A program made the translations under genes and the position numbers. From Hyphomicrobiales bacterium (GTDB taxonomy: Bacteria; Pseudomonadota; Alphaproteobacteria; Rhizobiales; Rhizobiaceae), in assembly GCA_900474095.1 (NCBI GenBank), contig UCOA01000069.1:1-61810 (forward strand): a stretch of DNA of 61,810 nucleotides, in the 5' to 3' direction. Numbering within the stretch: position 1 is the stretch's first letter; each line of letters starts with the position of its first letter. Below the pieces are notes generated by a model that had not been told where the DNA came from, searched no databases, and saw only the letters and a list, made by a program, of their open reading frames with translations. Positions 1-8,469 of this stretch are shown here, one piece after another.

Positions 1-1
1 C

Positions 2-130
2 GTCTTCGTCCATATTTCCGCGGTAGAGCGGGCCGGAATGCGCGGCCTTAACGATGGCCAGAAGATTACCTATGAGTTGGTGAAGGATCGCAAGACCGGC
101 AAGATGTCCGCAGACAATCTGCAGGCCTGA
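2..130 (+). CDS. Cold-shock domain protein, 3' end only
   Basis: The window opens inside a reading frame that gives 42 residues and a TGA stop. The residues begin VFVHISAVERAG and continue through GLNDGQKITYELVKD to a terminal ADNLQA. This matches the second half of the cold-shock (CspA-type OB-fold) domain: VFVHISA is the RNP2-like strand and the rest is the C-terminal strand region. Such proteins are small cytoplasmic single-stranded nucleic-acid binders that keep mRNA unfolded. The 5' part, with the RNP1 motif and start codon, lies before the window. A strong hairpin follows the stop by 20 bases. The family call is firm; which csp paralogue it is cannot be said. Confidence 0.85.
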   Translation, partial: VFVHISAVERAGMRGLNDGQKITYELVKDRKTGKMSADNLQA

Positions 131-150
131 GCTAACTGATCAACAATGTT

Positions 151-179
151 GAGAAGGCCGGTTCAACCCCGGCCTTCTC
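151..179 (+). terminator. Stem-loop downstream of the cold-shock gene
   Basis: A perfect 11-bp inverted repeat (GAGAAGGCCGG at 151-161, CCGGCCTTCTC at 169-179) encloses a 7-base loop. It lies 20 bases after the cold-shock stop codon. The stem is GC-rich as in an intrinsic terminator, but no clear T-run follows, so it may act as a terminator or as an mRNA 3' stabiliser. Confidence 0.6.
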
Positions 180-558
180 CGTATGTAGGCGGGCGCTCGC
201 GACAGTTTCTCCGCTGGCAACGCTTGGCGTCGCAATGAGGGTGAACACCCCTTTTTGTCGGGGAAACATTTTTCTTCGGTCAGCATCATCGTCCCCCTGC
301 CAATCGACGACTGGGCTCCAGCGTAGCATCAAACAAGGGTGTGGGCGCAGGCCCAAATACGGGGGGTAAGGCGAAAGGGGCGTCACTGTCGGTTGAAGCC
401 CTTTCACGGCTCAGATTGCTCGCGAGACATCCGCGCGAGCTGGGGCGAGAATCCAGCGAACCAGGCGAGAAAAGTGCAGAAGCTCAGCGTTTCCGGGCCA
501 TTCGACCGATCCAGGATCACCACAAGGGCCATGCGTGGACGCAACATGTGACAATCGG
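180..558. other. Intergenic stretch, no gene recognised
   Basis: This stretch lies between the cold-shock hairpin and the brnA stop. Its short reading frames overlap one another on both strands, lack credible ribosome binding sites and resemble no family I know. No repeat or RNA gene was seen. Confidence 0.5.
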
Positions 559-876
559 CTAGAGTCCAGCCGCCTTCCTTAGTGCTTCATTCATCCGCAC
601 CCGCCAGTCCTCGCCGGAGGCCTTGAAAGCTTCCAGCACATCCGGCTCGACCCGCAACGTGACAGGCACCAATGGTTTTTCCACCTTAGGCCGCCCGCGC
701 CCTCGACGAGCCCCTGCCAAGCCTCGGAAGAATGATGATGGCAGAACGTCTTTGGCAGGCTTCATCCGAGCGAGTTCGTCATCCGTGAGCTCGGGACTAT
801 CAACGATATCCCAGTCGTCTTTCGTATAGCCGTTACCCGGTTCGAATTCTTTCTTGGTTCGATATTCAGTGCCCAT
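559..876 (-). CDS. brnA: BrnA antitoxin
   Basis: A 105-residue protein starting MGTEYRTKKEF, with a C-terminal ribbon-helix-helix DNA-binding segment (about residues 60-105: RGRPKVEKP, then VTLRVEPDVLEAFK, then DWRVRMNEALRKA). This is the BrnA arrangement: the N-terminal part wraps the BrnT RNase and the C-terminal RHH represses the operon. It lies directly downstream of brnT and overlaps it by 11 bases, the usual toxin-first order of brnTA modules, which suggests translational coupling. The reading frame is open further upstream, but only the ATG at 876 fits the family length. The pair should autoregulate from the promoter before brnT. Confidence 0.88.
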   Translation of the reverse strand: MGTEYRTKKEFEPGNGYTKDDWDIVDSPELTDDELARMKPAKDVLPSSFFRGLAGARRGRGRPKVEKPLVPVTLRVEPDVLEAFKASGEDWRVRMNEALRKAAGL

Positions 877-1135
877 TGAGAAGATTCCTTTCCCTGGCGC
901 TGGCACGTCGGAAGCTGATGATGGAGATTGCTTCAGTGCCAAGCGTGGCGAAAACCACAACGGCGGTTCCGTCCGCGAAGTAGCCAATAGCCTTCATTCG
1001 GTTCGAATGCGTGTCATCGATCACGGCAGTTTCCCATTCGAAATCGACTACGTCAGCGAAGTCCAAGCCGTGCTTCTGTAAATTCGCGATCCGCTTCGGT
1101 TCATCCCAAACGAATTTGATGGGATTTATGTACAC
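866..1135 (-). CDS. brnT: BrnT family RNase toxin
   Basis: An 89-residue protein of the BrnT (DUF497) family. It has the typical opening (FVWDEPKRIANLQKHGLDFADV), the central VIDDTHSNRMKAIGYF strand region and the C-terminal SIISFRRASARERN motif, where the conserved Arg and Glu lie. BrnT toxins are RelE-fold ribonucleases that stop translation until bound by BrnA. The start shown is GTG at 1135; there is no good Shine-Dalgarno before it, so the exact start is uncertain. It is the first gene of the brnTA pair. Length and motifs look intact, so the toxin is probably functional. Confidence 0.87.
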   Translation of the reverse strand: MYINPIKFVWDEPKRIANLQKHGLDFADVVDFEWETAVIDDTHSNRMKAIGYFADGTAVVVFATLGTEAISIISFRRASARERNLLNGH

Positions 1136-1170
1136 GAATATTCAGAGGGAGGCAATTAATAAAAGTGTAC
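1130..1170 (-). promoter_or_regulatory. Inverted repeat at the brnT start, possible BrnA operator
   Basis: GTACAC (1130-1135) and GTGTAC (1165-1170) form a 6-bp inverted repeat with 29 bases between. It covers the brnT start codon and upstream region. BrnA and BrnTA complexes are known to repress their own promoter, so this is a plausible site, but the half-sites are short and could be chance. Confidence 0.3.
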
Positions 1171-1345
1171 CAAAAATATGGGAGCCTGGGATTGGAAAAC
1201 TTTGGAGATTGCATGCTGGACCCGGCTATCGGGTCGATTACATGAGGCAAGGAGAGATTGTGTATTTGCTTCTTCTCGCCGGCGACAAGGAGATCGCAGA
1301 AGCGTGACATTAAGACGGTCTTACAAATTGCTGAGGACATCGCTC
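1155..1345 (+). pseudogene. Degraded RelE/HigB-like (Gp49 family) toxin fragment
   Basis: Reading forward gives GIGKLWRLHAGPGYRVDYMR, then GEIVYLLLLAGDK. This is the core of the addiction-module killer family (phage Gp49/HigB-like, RelE superfamily), where GPGYRV and the GGDK strand are hallmarks. Near 1290-1300 the frame shifts by one base: the first frame ends at EIAEA and a stop, while the next frame continues QKRDIKTVLQIAEDIARF, which is the normal tail of these toxins. The N-terminal third is missing. It is therefore a truncated, frameshifted remnant. It runs straight into a transposase remnant, suggesting the same rearrangement damaged both. No partner antitoxin was seen. Confidence 0.6.
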
Positions 1346-1713
1346 GTTTCCGTGGAAGGCCATCGCTGGGCGATCGAAGACAGTTTCGAGACCGCAAAGA
1401 ACGATCTCGGGCTCGATCACAACGAAACCCGGTCATGGCATGGTTGGCATCGCCACGTATCCCTCGTCATGCTCGCCTTCGCCATGATGGCGGTGATCCG
1501 GTACCGCGCCAATGACGTGACGCCCCAAAAAAGACCGCGGATACCGACCATCCGGATTTGATCCGCTGGTCTATCCAGGAAGTCCGCCGCATCGCCATCA
1601 GACTCGCCCAGCGTCGCATAACCCCCGCCTACGTCATCGCATGGTCGTGCTGGAGACGCGCCCATCGGGCGGCCGCACGGCGAGGTCACCTGAAAACTAA
1701 ATTGCAACTGTAA
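1346..1713 (+). pseudogene. IS701-like DDE transposase, C-terminal remnant with frameshift
   Basis: The forward translation LVSVEGHRWAIEDSFETAKN, then ELDHNETRSWHGWHRHVSL-type sequence, matches the C-terminal catalytic part of IS701-group transposases, including the Glu of the DDE triad in the ETAKN segment. At the run CCCCAAAAAAG near 1522-1532 the frame changes. The tail then reads KKTADTDHPDLIRWSIQEVRR through to KTKLQL and a TAA at 1711-1713. The N-terminal two thirds of the gene are absent and no terminal inverted repeats were found. The element cannot transpose by itself. Confidence 0.75.
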
Positions 1714-1895
1714 TGCTAGGTCGTCTGCATGCAGCGCACGAAAGAACGCGCCTGCAGCGTGCTCAAGGTATGTTCATGCGCGAAATCATTGTGAATTGCG
1801 GTCGCGAGTTCTACGCGTTGTGCATCAAACGTCGGTCGGAGGCCTGTTAAATTTCCGGACTTTGTGCGGAACTGGCTTCTACACGTGCATCCTCC

Positions 1896-3089
1896 TCAGA
1901 AGCGGCGACTTCCTTCCTCCACTGCGTTTCGGAGGGCGGTCACGAATGTATCAAGATCCCTCTTCAGCATGTAGATGTGCGGTGAAACGCGCAGGCCCTC
2001 GACGTGCTTGACCGTGCGATATTTTACGTGAACCTGGTGATTGTCGCGAAGATCCCTTTCGAGTTTTCGCATATCGAGACTGTCGATCGAAAACAGACTT
2101 ATGGCACCAAGGCTGTCTGTATCGGTGACTGTCTGTAGCCGGAAACCGGGAATATCTTGGGCGAGACCGACCCAATATCGGGTAAGTTCGCGCAGCCGGG
2201 CATGCATTCTACTCGCGCCAATGGTTTTGTGGAATTCAATAGCAGGTGCGATTGCCGCCTGTATCGCGGAATTGTATGTGCCCAGATTCCAGTGGTCGAA
2301 CTTGTCTATATGCACCGCTGGCTGGTCGAAAGGGGCAAGCAAGGGCCAGGTTTGCTCGATCTGGCGTTTGTTGACGATGAGCATTCCATTACCGACGGGC
2401 GCGCCAAGCCACTTGTGAAGGCTTGTAACAAAGAAATCGCAATCGAGTTGGCGAAAGCTGACCTGCATTTGGGCGAATGTCTGGGCACCGTCGACAATCG
2501 TGATGATGTTGCGCTCCCGGGCTATCTCACAGAGCCGTCTAATGGGAAGGATGCGGCCATTCCAATGGTACATGTGCGTCAGTTGCAGGACGCGAGTAAA
2601 CGGCGTCATCGCTGCAACATACGTGTCGATGATATCCTCGTCGCTGTCCATAAGGTCGAAACCGCAGTTTACGACCTCAATGCCCTCGCGCTGTTGGCGC
2701 TGAAACCATCCTGCACAGACGCTGGGGTAGTCCCAAGGCGAAATCAGTACTTGATCGCCTTTGTTAAGGGGTATCCCGAAGATCGCCGTCGAGAGGCCTT
2801 CCGACGAATTCCGATTCAGCGCGATCTCTTCGGGCGCGCAGTCAATCAGTTCCGCCAGCTCGCGTTTGATTCCCGGTAGTGCGGCATCAAGCCTGCTCCA
2901 CATATTGTAATCAGGATTGCGGCTGATGAAACGATAGGCATCAACCACCGCCTCCTGCACAACCACTGGCGGGGGACTGACCGCAGCATTGTTCAAATTC
3001 AGGAAGGGTTCCTGCGCTGGATATTGGGCACGGATTTGCTCCCATTCACTCTCGTCTTCAGCCGCCTGATCAACCGCAAAATAAGTCAT
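1896..3089 (-). CDS. PLP-dependent aminotransferase class V family protein
   Basis: A 397-residue protein with the class V (NifS/isopenicillin-N epimerase-like) fold. It has an N-terminal FLNLNNAAVSPPP segment, cofactor-binding IVDGAQTFAQ (about residues 200-210) and the PLP lysine in TSLHKWLGAPVGNG. It is cytoplasmic with no signal peptide. The family includes cysteine desulfurases, epimerases and amino-acid lyases, so the substrate cannot be read from the sequence. The start was set at ATG 3089 (MTYFAVDQ) because the upstream extension does not resemble the family. It lies about 230 bases from the FAD oxidoreductase gene in the same direction and probably belongs to the same catabolic cluster. 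Confidence 0.8.
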   Translation of the reverse strand: MTYFAVDQAAEDESEWEQIRAQYPAQEPFLNLNNAAVSPPPVVVQEAVVDAYRFISRNPDYNMWSRLDAALPGIKRELAELIDCAPEEIALNRNSSEGLSTAIFGIPLNKGDQVLISPWDYPSVCAGWFQRQQREGIEVVNCGFDLMDSDEDIIDTYVAAMTPFTRVLQLTHMYHWNGRILPIRRLCEIARERNIITIVDGAQTFAQMQVSFRQLDCDFFVTSLHKWLGAPVGNGMLIVNKRQIEQTWPLLAPFDQPAVHIDKFDHWNLGTYNSAIQAAIAPAIEFHKTIGASRMHARLRELTRYWVGLAQDIPGFRLQTVTDTDSLGAISLFSIDSLDMRKLERDLRDNHQVHVKYRTVKHVEGLRVSPHIYMLKRDLDTFVTALRNAVEEGSRRF

Positions 3090-3321
3090 GTGGAATGTTC
3101 CTGTACGTCGAGCCGTCCATTGCCCGACAGTAGACGGCACCGCCCAGCTCAATCTGCCTATTCGCATGAGTAAACAGAACTAAACGTCGAATGCTCGTGG
3201 TTTTTAGTCCCTGCCTGGGATCGCCATGCACTTTCCGGCAGGTTCTCTGCAGCGGCTGCAAATAGAAGGATCCCGAGTGCCGCGCCCGTACGGAGACAAG
3301 GCCCGGCTTTCAATGGCCGGA

Positions 3322-4638
3322 TCACCGCTGATCCCATTTGTCCAGCATTCCATAATACCAAACCGCCAACGGAAGAAACCAGGGCTTGCCGTTGAAGTAG
3401 GGGCGGGTCTCAAAGCTGAGTTCGCTGTAAACCGTCTTGCCGTGGTCGTTGCCGAGCATTTCGTTGGCGATTTTACCGCCGAGCCAGCTGGAGCGCGCGA
3501 CGCCTGTGCCGTTGTAGCCGCCAGCGAAAAACATCCCGTCGATGGTGTCAACGTGCGGGAAATGGTCGAAGGTGAAGCCCAATTGGCCGTGCCAGTAGTG
3601 GCTGATTTTGTGTGCGTTCAATTCCGGAAAGATCTTGACCAGCAGGCTGCGAAGATAGCCTGCGTTCGCGGTGTTGCTTTTTACCGTGCCGCTCATGTCG
3701 AGAACGCGTCCACCGAGGATGATGCGTGTTCCATCAGGCGAAGGGCGAAAGTAAGTCACCACGCGTTGGCTGCCGGCAAGCATCTGCTGCTTCGGCATCA
3801 GCTTGCTCATAAGCTCCGGCGACAGCTGTTCCGTTGCAACCAAGCCGCTGCCAACGGGAATAATGCGCCGCCTTAGATAGGGCAGCAGCGCGCCGCTGTA
3901 TCCATTGGTCGCTATCAGAACTTGGCGTGCCGTGACATCCCGACCGTGAACCTTGAATGCAAACGCGCCAGCCTTTTGCTGAAGATCGGTTACACGGGCG
4001 TTGCTGAAGACGCGCACGCCCAGGCGCTGGGCGGCTTCGGCCAGGCCTTTGACATATTTTGCTGGATGAAGCCCAGCATAACCAGGCATCGCGACCCCGC
4101 CGTGATAAAGATTGGAACCAACTTCCTTATGCTGTTCGGACCGGGGAACCATATAGGCGTCACACGGGAGCACTTTGCGAATACGTTCTATGTTGTTGCC
4201 CAGGCTGTCGTAGATGCGCGGGGTCATTGCCCCCTTGAAATATCCGACCACCTTCAGGTCGCAGTCGATCTGTTCCTTTGCGACAACATCTTTGACGTAT
4301 TGCAGGGATTGAAAGCTCTCCTCGACGACGCGTCGGGCCATGTCTGCGCCATAGGAGGTCATCGCTGTATCGAAGAACGCCCAGCCAGGCCCCAGAAATC
4401 CGCCATTGCGCGACGAAGCGCCCCAGCCCGGTGCGTCAGCGTCATAGACGCTGACTTGCTTGCCAGCCCTTGCAAGAACAAGAGCCGCGTTGAGGCCCGT
4501 AAAGCCACCACCGATGATTGCGACTTCGGTGGAGGAGGGGATATCGTCGGCATTGGCTCCGTTCGGACGGGCCTCATCCCACCAAAAGGGGCTGGCGACG
4601 GCATCATCGGTAAAGAAGGGCGCTTTCAAACTAGACAT
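3322..4638 (-). CDS. FAD-dependent oxidoreductase (DAO family, gamma-glutamylputrescine oxidase-like)
   Basis: A 438-residue flavoenzyme. The dinucleotide-binding motif VAIIGGGFTGLNAALVLARA lies at about residues 40-60, followed by the acidic ribose-binding end VYDAD and the DAO-family SSRNGGFLGPG loop. Near the C-terminus is the FAD-contact segment FFAGGYNGTGVARSSWLGG. The overall pattern resembles OrdL/PuuB-type enzymes, which oxidise the amine nitrogen of amino compounds such as gamma-glutamylputrescine. The start is ATG 4638; an in-frame GTG lies nine bases further up. About 200 bases separate it from the HAD gene upstream. With the neighbouring PLP enzymes it suggests stepwise degradation of an amine or amino acid. 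Confidence 0.85.
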   Translation of the reverse strand: MSSLKAPFFTDDAVASPFWWDEARPNGANADDIPSSTEVAIIGGGFTGLNAALVLARAGKQVSVYDADAPGWGASSRNGGFLGPGWAFFDTAMTSYGADMARRVVEESFQSLQYVKDVVAKEQIDCDLKVVGYFKGAMTPRIYDSLGNNIERIRKVLPCDAYMVPRSEQHKEVGSNLYHGGVAMPGYAGLHPAKYVKGLAEAAQRLGVRVFSNARVTDLQQKAGAFAFKVHGRDVTARQVLIATNGYSGALLPYLRRRIIPVGSGLVATEQLSPELMSKLMPKQQMLAGSQRVVTYFRPSPDGTRIILGGRVLDMSGTVKSNTANAGYLRSLLVKIFPELNAHKISHYWHGQLGFTFDHFPHVDTIDGMFFAGGYNGTGVARSSWLGGKIANEMLGNDHGKTVYSELSFETRPYFNGKPWFLPLAVWYYGMLDKWDQR

Positions 4639-4840
4639 TGTCGTCACTCACATTGGTGGAAATGGCGCAGAAAGTCCTGCAGCAGAAATTTGCCAACAAC
4701 GAGACCTTGTCGGTTGTTGCCAAGCAGCTTCAGAAGACGGCGGAAATCCGCATCATTCAGGGGATAATCGCAGCCTGCGAAAATGTTGCGTCAAGCCGAA
4801 GAGGACTGCGGGCGGAAACCGCCCGCAATACCTTCCTCCA

Positions 4841-5509
4841 TCAGAGCCCGAAGACGCCCGGCAGGCCTGAGATATTCGGGATTTCGGCATAACCATAGAA
4901 TGGGTTGGCGGGCTCGTGGCCGCGGTTGACCCAGACCTTGCTCTTGATCCCCAGATCATAGGCCGTCATCAGGTCATAGCGGAAGGAGGAGGAGACATGA
5001 GTGATGTCCTCGGGGCCGCAGCCGAGCTTGTCGAGCATGTATTCAAAGCCCTTCATCAGCGGCTTGTAGGCGCCAACCTCTTCGGCGGTGATGACGGTGT
5101 GAAAGGGCGCGCCGAGCTTTTCCACATTTGACATGATCAGGTCATTCATCGAGTTGGACAGGATCACCAGTGGGATTTCCTTGGCCACCCTGGACAGGCC
5201 GGCCGGGACGTCCGGGTGCGGACCCCAGGTTGGCACTTCGTCATAGATACGTTGCGCGTCTTCAGGTTTGAACTGGATACCGATGCGCTTGCAGCTGCGT
5301 TGGACGGAATTGTGCACCACCTCGCGTAAAGGTTTCCATGGCCCCAGCACCTCGTCAAGGCGATAGCCCCTAAAAGCCTCGACGAAGCAGGCCATCGCCT
5401 CTGGGGAGAGACGCTCGCCGTAGACGCGCCGCGCTGCACCGGCCATGTCGAAGTTGGTCAGCGTGCCGTAGCAGTCGAAGGTGATGTATTTGGGCCGGAA
5501 GATTGTCAT
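4841..5509 (-). CDS. Haloacid dehalogenase type II-like hydrolase
   Basis: A 222-residue HAD-superfamily protein. The nucleophile motif ITFDCYGTLTNFD lies at about residues 7-19, motif II is VILSNSM, motif III is the lysine in EVGAYKP, and motif IV is the acidic region following ITHVSSSFRYDLMTAYDLGI. The VSSS.RYD segment is typical of L-2-haloacid dehalogenase-type members, although many such genes act on phosphate esters. The start at 5509 is preferred because AAGG lies eight bases upstream; another ATG is at 5515. It is the first gene of the minus-strand cluster and diverges from the kinase gene at 5897, sharing a 390-base regulatory region. Confidence 0.85.
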   Translation of the reverse strand: MTIFRPKYITFDCYGTLTNFDMAGAARRVYGERLSPEAMACFVEAFRGYRLDEVLGPWKPLREVVHNSVQRSCKRIGIQFKPEDAQRIYDEVPTWGPHPDVPAGLSRVAKEIPLVILSNSMNDLIMSNVEKLGAPFHTVITAEEVGAYKPLMKGFEYMLDKLGCGPEDITHVSSSFRYDLMTAYDLGIKSKVWVNRGHEPANPFYGYAEIPNISGLPGVFGL

Positions 5510-5598
5510 TGGCATATCCTTGTTTGGGGTGGACGGCCACAAATGTCGGTGGCCTTTCGCTCTTAAGGAAGCACAATTAAATTGCTATTGCAACATAA

Positions 5599-5606
5599 TT
5601 GTACAA
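5599..5606 (-). promoter_or_regulatory. TTGTACAA palindrome upstream of the HAD gene, candidate GntR operator
   Basis: TTGTACAA is a perfect 8-base palindrome. On the minus strand it sits as GTTGTACAATTATG, about 90 bases before the HAD start, next to a possible promoter (TTGACC at the -35 position). The same core occurs again at 5811-5818. Palindromes with a TTGTA/TACAA core are typical operators of FCD-type GntR regulators, and one is encoded at 8470. Confidence 0.45.
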
Positions 5607-5810
5607 CAAATTTTTAAAGGTCAACGGCAGGGCGCCATCCTGGATGGCCTAAAGCGAGAGTGCACAAGATCAGAGCATAAACCTTACAAGTCGCGGAATT
5701 TCGGTCGTTATTTAGGAAAACTGCCCCTTCTTCGAATGGTGGGTGCTGCAGGAAAACACATCCTCCATAGCGCCAACGAGGAGAAACCGCTCGACAACAA
5801 AACAAGATCG

Positions 5811-5818
5811 TTGTACAA
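5811..5818 (+). promoter_or_regulatory. TTGTACAA palindrome upstream of the kinase gene, candidate GntR operator
   Basis: This is the second copy of TTGTACAA, in the context GTTGTACAAAATGC, about 80 bases before the kinase start at 5897. It shares GTTGTACAA with the copy at 5599-5606, each copy oriented toward its own gene. Coordinated control of the divergent units by the downstream GntR protein is the likely meaning. Confidence 0.45.
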
Positions 5819-5896
5819 AATGCCTCATTCCGATGGGCCAAGCCATCTTCACCTCCGTCGCCTCCCAGGACGATGGGGAAACAAACTAGGTTCGCT

Positions 5897-6973
5897 ATGC
5901 CGCATAATGACATTCATCTGTCACCCCGCCCCCCGGCTTCGGAACTTTCCGAAGCTCGACGACCCATCAGCAAGGCCGAAGCAGAGACAATTGCTGAGCA
6001 ACTTTATGGCAGGAGGGGCTCAGCCAGGCGGTTTGAAACCGAGAAGGACGACACATTCTTCCTGGATTGCGCGGAGAACGGGCAGTTCGTGCTAAAGGTC
6101 GCTCATCCCTCTGAAAGTCTCGACGAACTGGATTTTCAAGTCGCGCTGATGCACCACGTTGAACTGCGAGCGCCAGCGCTGCCGACACCTCGCATCTTCG
6201 GGGACCTGCAAGGTCAGTTTTTGCCGGTGGTGACGACATGTGGAGGCGAGCGTCGTGTGGTGAGGCTCATTTCGTTCATCCCTGGTACTCCCTTGGACAA
6301 GACGAATTCGACGGCCGCCCAGCGCGTTTGTGTCGGAGAGCTACTTGCCAAGCTTCGAAATGCAATGGCAGACTTTTCGCACCCAGCTGATGGCCGCGAG
6401 CTGGCCTGGGATGTGACGCATCTTCTGAATCTATCCGACATGTTGGATTATGTTCCGAACGATGAGCGACGAGCTTGGGTCAAGACGGCACTTGACCGGT
6501 TTGCTGAAATCAAACCTCGACTCCATCGTTGCCGGCGACAGGTACTGCACAACGATTTCAACACGTCGAACCTCGTCGTCGATCACAGCAATCCACAGTT
6601 TGTCAACGGGATCATAGATTTCGGTGATGCTGTTCGCACCGCCATCGCTGTAGACGTATCTACGGCTCTCATGAACCAAATGCCAAAGCAACTTGACGAT
6701 ACCGATCGACAGGATTTGTTCGAAGAGCCGAAGGACGTGTTGCGCGGCTACCTTCGCCATGCCGATTTGCAGCATGAAGAGCTGCTCCTCATTCCTTTTC
6801 TCGCGATGGGCCGCCTCGCCGTGCGTGCGCTTTTGACCTGTTGGCGCGCCCAGCTCTTTCCCGAGAACAGCGGCTACATCCTTCGCCATACCGAGGCGGG
6901 GTGGGCTCATCTCCGTTGGTTCAATTCTCTGTCAACCAATCAGATCTCTGATCTGCTCACAGGTAGGATTTAA
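5897..6973 (+). CDS. APH-family small-molecule kinase (hydroxylysine kinase-like)
   Basis: A 358-residue protein of the aminoglycoside phosphotransferase / choline kinase fold. The N-lobe carries FVLKVAHP (about residues 60-70). The catalytic loop reads LHNDFNTSNLVVD (HxDxxxxN pattern) and the metal-binding motif is IIDFGDA. It ends one base before the next gene, a class III PLP enzyme, so the two are surely co-transcribed. That pairing recalls animal hydroxylysine kinase with the phospholyase PHYKPL, and bacterial proteins in which the two domains are fused. Substrates other than hydroxylysine, such as another amino alcohol, remain possible. The start is ATG 5897, with an AGG seven bases upstream. 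Confidence 0.8.
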   Translation: MPHNDIHLSPRPPASELSEARRPISKAEAETIAEQLYGRRGSARRFETEKDDTFFLDCAENGQFVLKVAHPSESLDELDFQVALMHHVELRAPALPTPRIFGDLQGQFLPVVTTCGGERRVVRLISFIPGTPLDKTNSTAAQRVCVGELLAKLRNAMADFSHPADGRELAWDVTHLLNLSDMLDYVPNDERRAWVKTALDRFAEIKPRLHRCRRQVLHNDFNTSNLVVDHSNPQFVNGIIDFGDAVRTAIAVDVSTALMNQMPKQLDDTDRQDLFEEPKDVLRGYLRHADLQHEELLLIPFLAMGRLAVRALLTCWRAQLFPENSGYILRHTEAGWAHLRWFNSLSTNQISDLLTGRI

Positions 6974-6974
6974 T

Positions 6975-8339
6975 ATGCGTCAGCAGAACAAAACTGTCCC
7001 GACAGGCTTTCGCGGTGATATGGCAAACGGCTTCAATCCAAACGACACGTCCCACCTGACTGCCGACGATCTCGACCATATCGCACGTCGCCAGCGCCTT
7101 TTGGGTCCGGCGTACCGGCTATTTTACAGGTCCCCGGTCGAGATCTCCCGGGCTAAAGGCGTATTTCTCTATGACAAACACGGCAACGAATATCTCGATG
7201 CCTATAACAACGTTGCTTCCTTGGGGCATTCGCATCCGCGCGTTGTCCACGCAATTCAGGAGCAGCTTGAAACGCTGTGCACCCACACCCGCTATATGCA
7301 GAATCAACTTCTCGACTATGCGGAAATGTTGATCGGCACATTCGGCGGAGAGCTTGGAAGGACGGGTTGCGCCATGTTTACCTGCACCGGATCCGAGGCG
7401 AATGATCTCGCACTGCGCGTCGCTCGCTTTTTCACGGGAAAAACAGGCATCATTGTCACCGCGGAAGCCTACCATGGCAATAGCGGAGCGGTCGCGGCGA
7501 TCTCTCCGTCGCTCGGAAAGAAATCCACGCTTGATCCGTATCTCCGAACCGTTGCCGCGCCTGACTCGTACCGTTTGCCTGTCGCGGAAATCGGCAAAAG
7601 GATGGCGGAAGATGTTACACGCCAGATCGTCGATATTGAACGCCACGGGGGTGGCTTCGCTGCTTTTATCGCAGACTCGGCTTTCTCTTCGGATGGACTG
7701 TATGTTGACCCTGTAGACGTTCTCGCTCCAGTCGCCGAAGTCGTTCGCAAGGCGGGTGGACTCTTCATAGCCGACGAGGTCCAATCTGGATTTGGGCGGA
7801 CAGGGACGCATCTCTGGGGGCATGCCCGACATTCCGTCCAACCCGATATTGTCACGATGGGCAAACCTATGGGCAACGGCTATCCTGTTGCTGGCGTCGT
7901 ACTGCGACCCGAACTTGTCTCGGAATTCGGGGCAAGCATGCGCTATTTCAACACCTTTGGTGGAAATAGCGTAGCCATTGCCGCGGCAAAGGCGGTGCTG
8001 GACACGATCATCGAAGAACGTCTGATGCAGAATGCTTCCAAGGTAGGAGGCCAAATTCTAGAAGGTCTGAAAGACCTTCAAAAGAAATACGATTTCGTCG
8101 GTGACGTTCGAGGCACCGGTCTTTATTTCGGTGTTGAACTCGTCAAGGATCGAGATCTCAAGATACCTGACATGGATCGCGCCCTCGCAGTTGTAAACGG
8201 GCTCAGAGACCGAAGAATTCTCATTTCGGCCACAGGCGCGGATGCACACATACTCAAGATTAGGCCACCGCTGGTTTTTACCAGCGAGCACGCCGGACGG
8301 CTGCTCGAAGGCATCGACCAAGCCCTCGCCGCCGTCTAA
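6975..8339 (+). CDS. Class III PLP enzyme (aminotransferase or ammoniophospholyase)
   Basis: A 454-residue class III (fold type I) PLP enzyme. Visible motifs are the GHSHPRVVHAI segment near residue 80, the phosphate-binding CTGSEANDLALR, IADEVQSGFGRTG, and the PLP lysine in TMGKPMGNGYPVAGV. The closest resemblance is to AGXT2L-type enzymes, which remove ammonia and phosphate from O-phosphoethanolamine or 5-phosphohydroxylysine rather than transaminate. This fits its position one base after an APH kinase, which would make the phosphorylated substrate. The start at 6975 has GGAT upstream. An ordinary transaminase role cannot be excluded from sequence alone. Confidence 0.85.
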   Translation: MRQQNKTVPTGFRGDMANGFNPNDTSHLTADDLDHIARRQRLLGPAYRLFYRSPVEISRAKGVFLYDKHGNEYLDAYNNVASLGHSHPRVVHAIQEQLETLCTHTRYMQNQLLDYAEMLIGTFGGELGRTGCAMFTCTGSEANDLALRVARFFTGKTGIIVTAEAYHGNSGAVAAISPSLGKKSTLDPYLRTVAAPDSYRLPVAEIGKRMAEDVTRQIVDIERHGGGFAAFIADSAFSSDGLYVDPVDVLAPVAEVVRKAGGLFIADEVQSGFGRTGTHLWGHARHSVQPDIVTMGKPMGNGYPVAGVVLRPELVSEFGASMRYFNTFGGNSVAIAAAKAVLDTIIEERLMQNASKVGGQILEGLKDLQKKYDFVGDVRGTGLYFGVELVKDRDLKIPDMDRALAVVNGLRDRRILISATGADAHILKIRPPLVFTSEHAGRLLEGIDQALAAV

Positions 8340-8469
8340 TATCAGTCTCGCTGTGCCGCCGATCGAAACCCAGGCTCGGCGGCCAGTCGAAATGCTTCCA
8401 CGCTGCGCGTGTCATGTATATGACGGCAGTGTTGAACAAAAGATGGTCAGGCAGATATTCAGGGTCCCC

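Noticed and set aside
4638-4892. Forward 84-codon frame between the FAD oxidoreductase and HAD genes
   Set aside because: It starts inside the oxidoreductase start codon and ends inside the HAD gene; there is no family resemblance.
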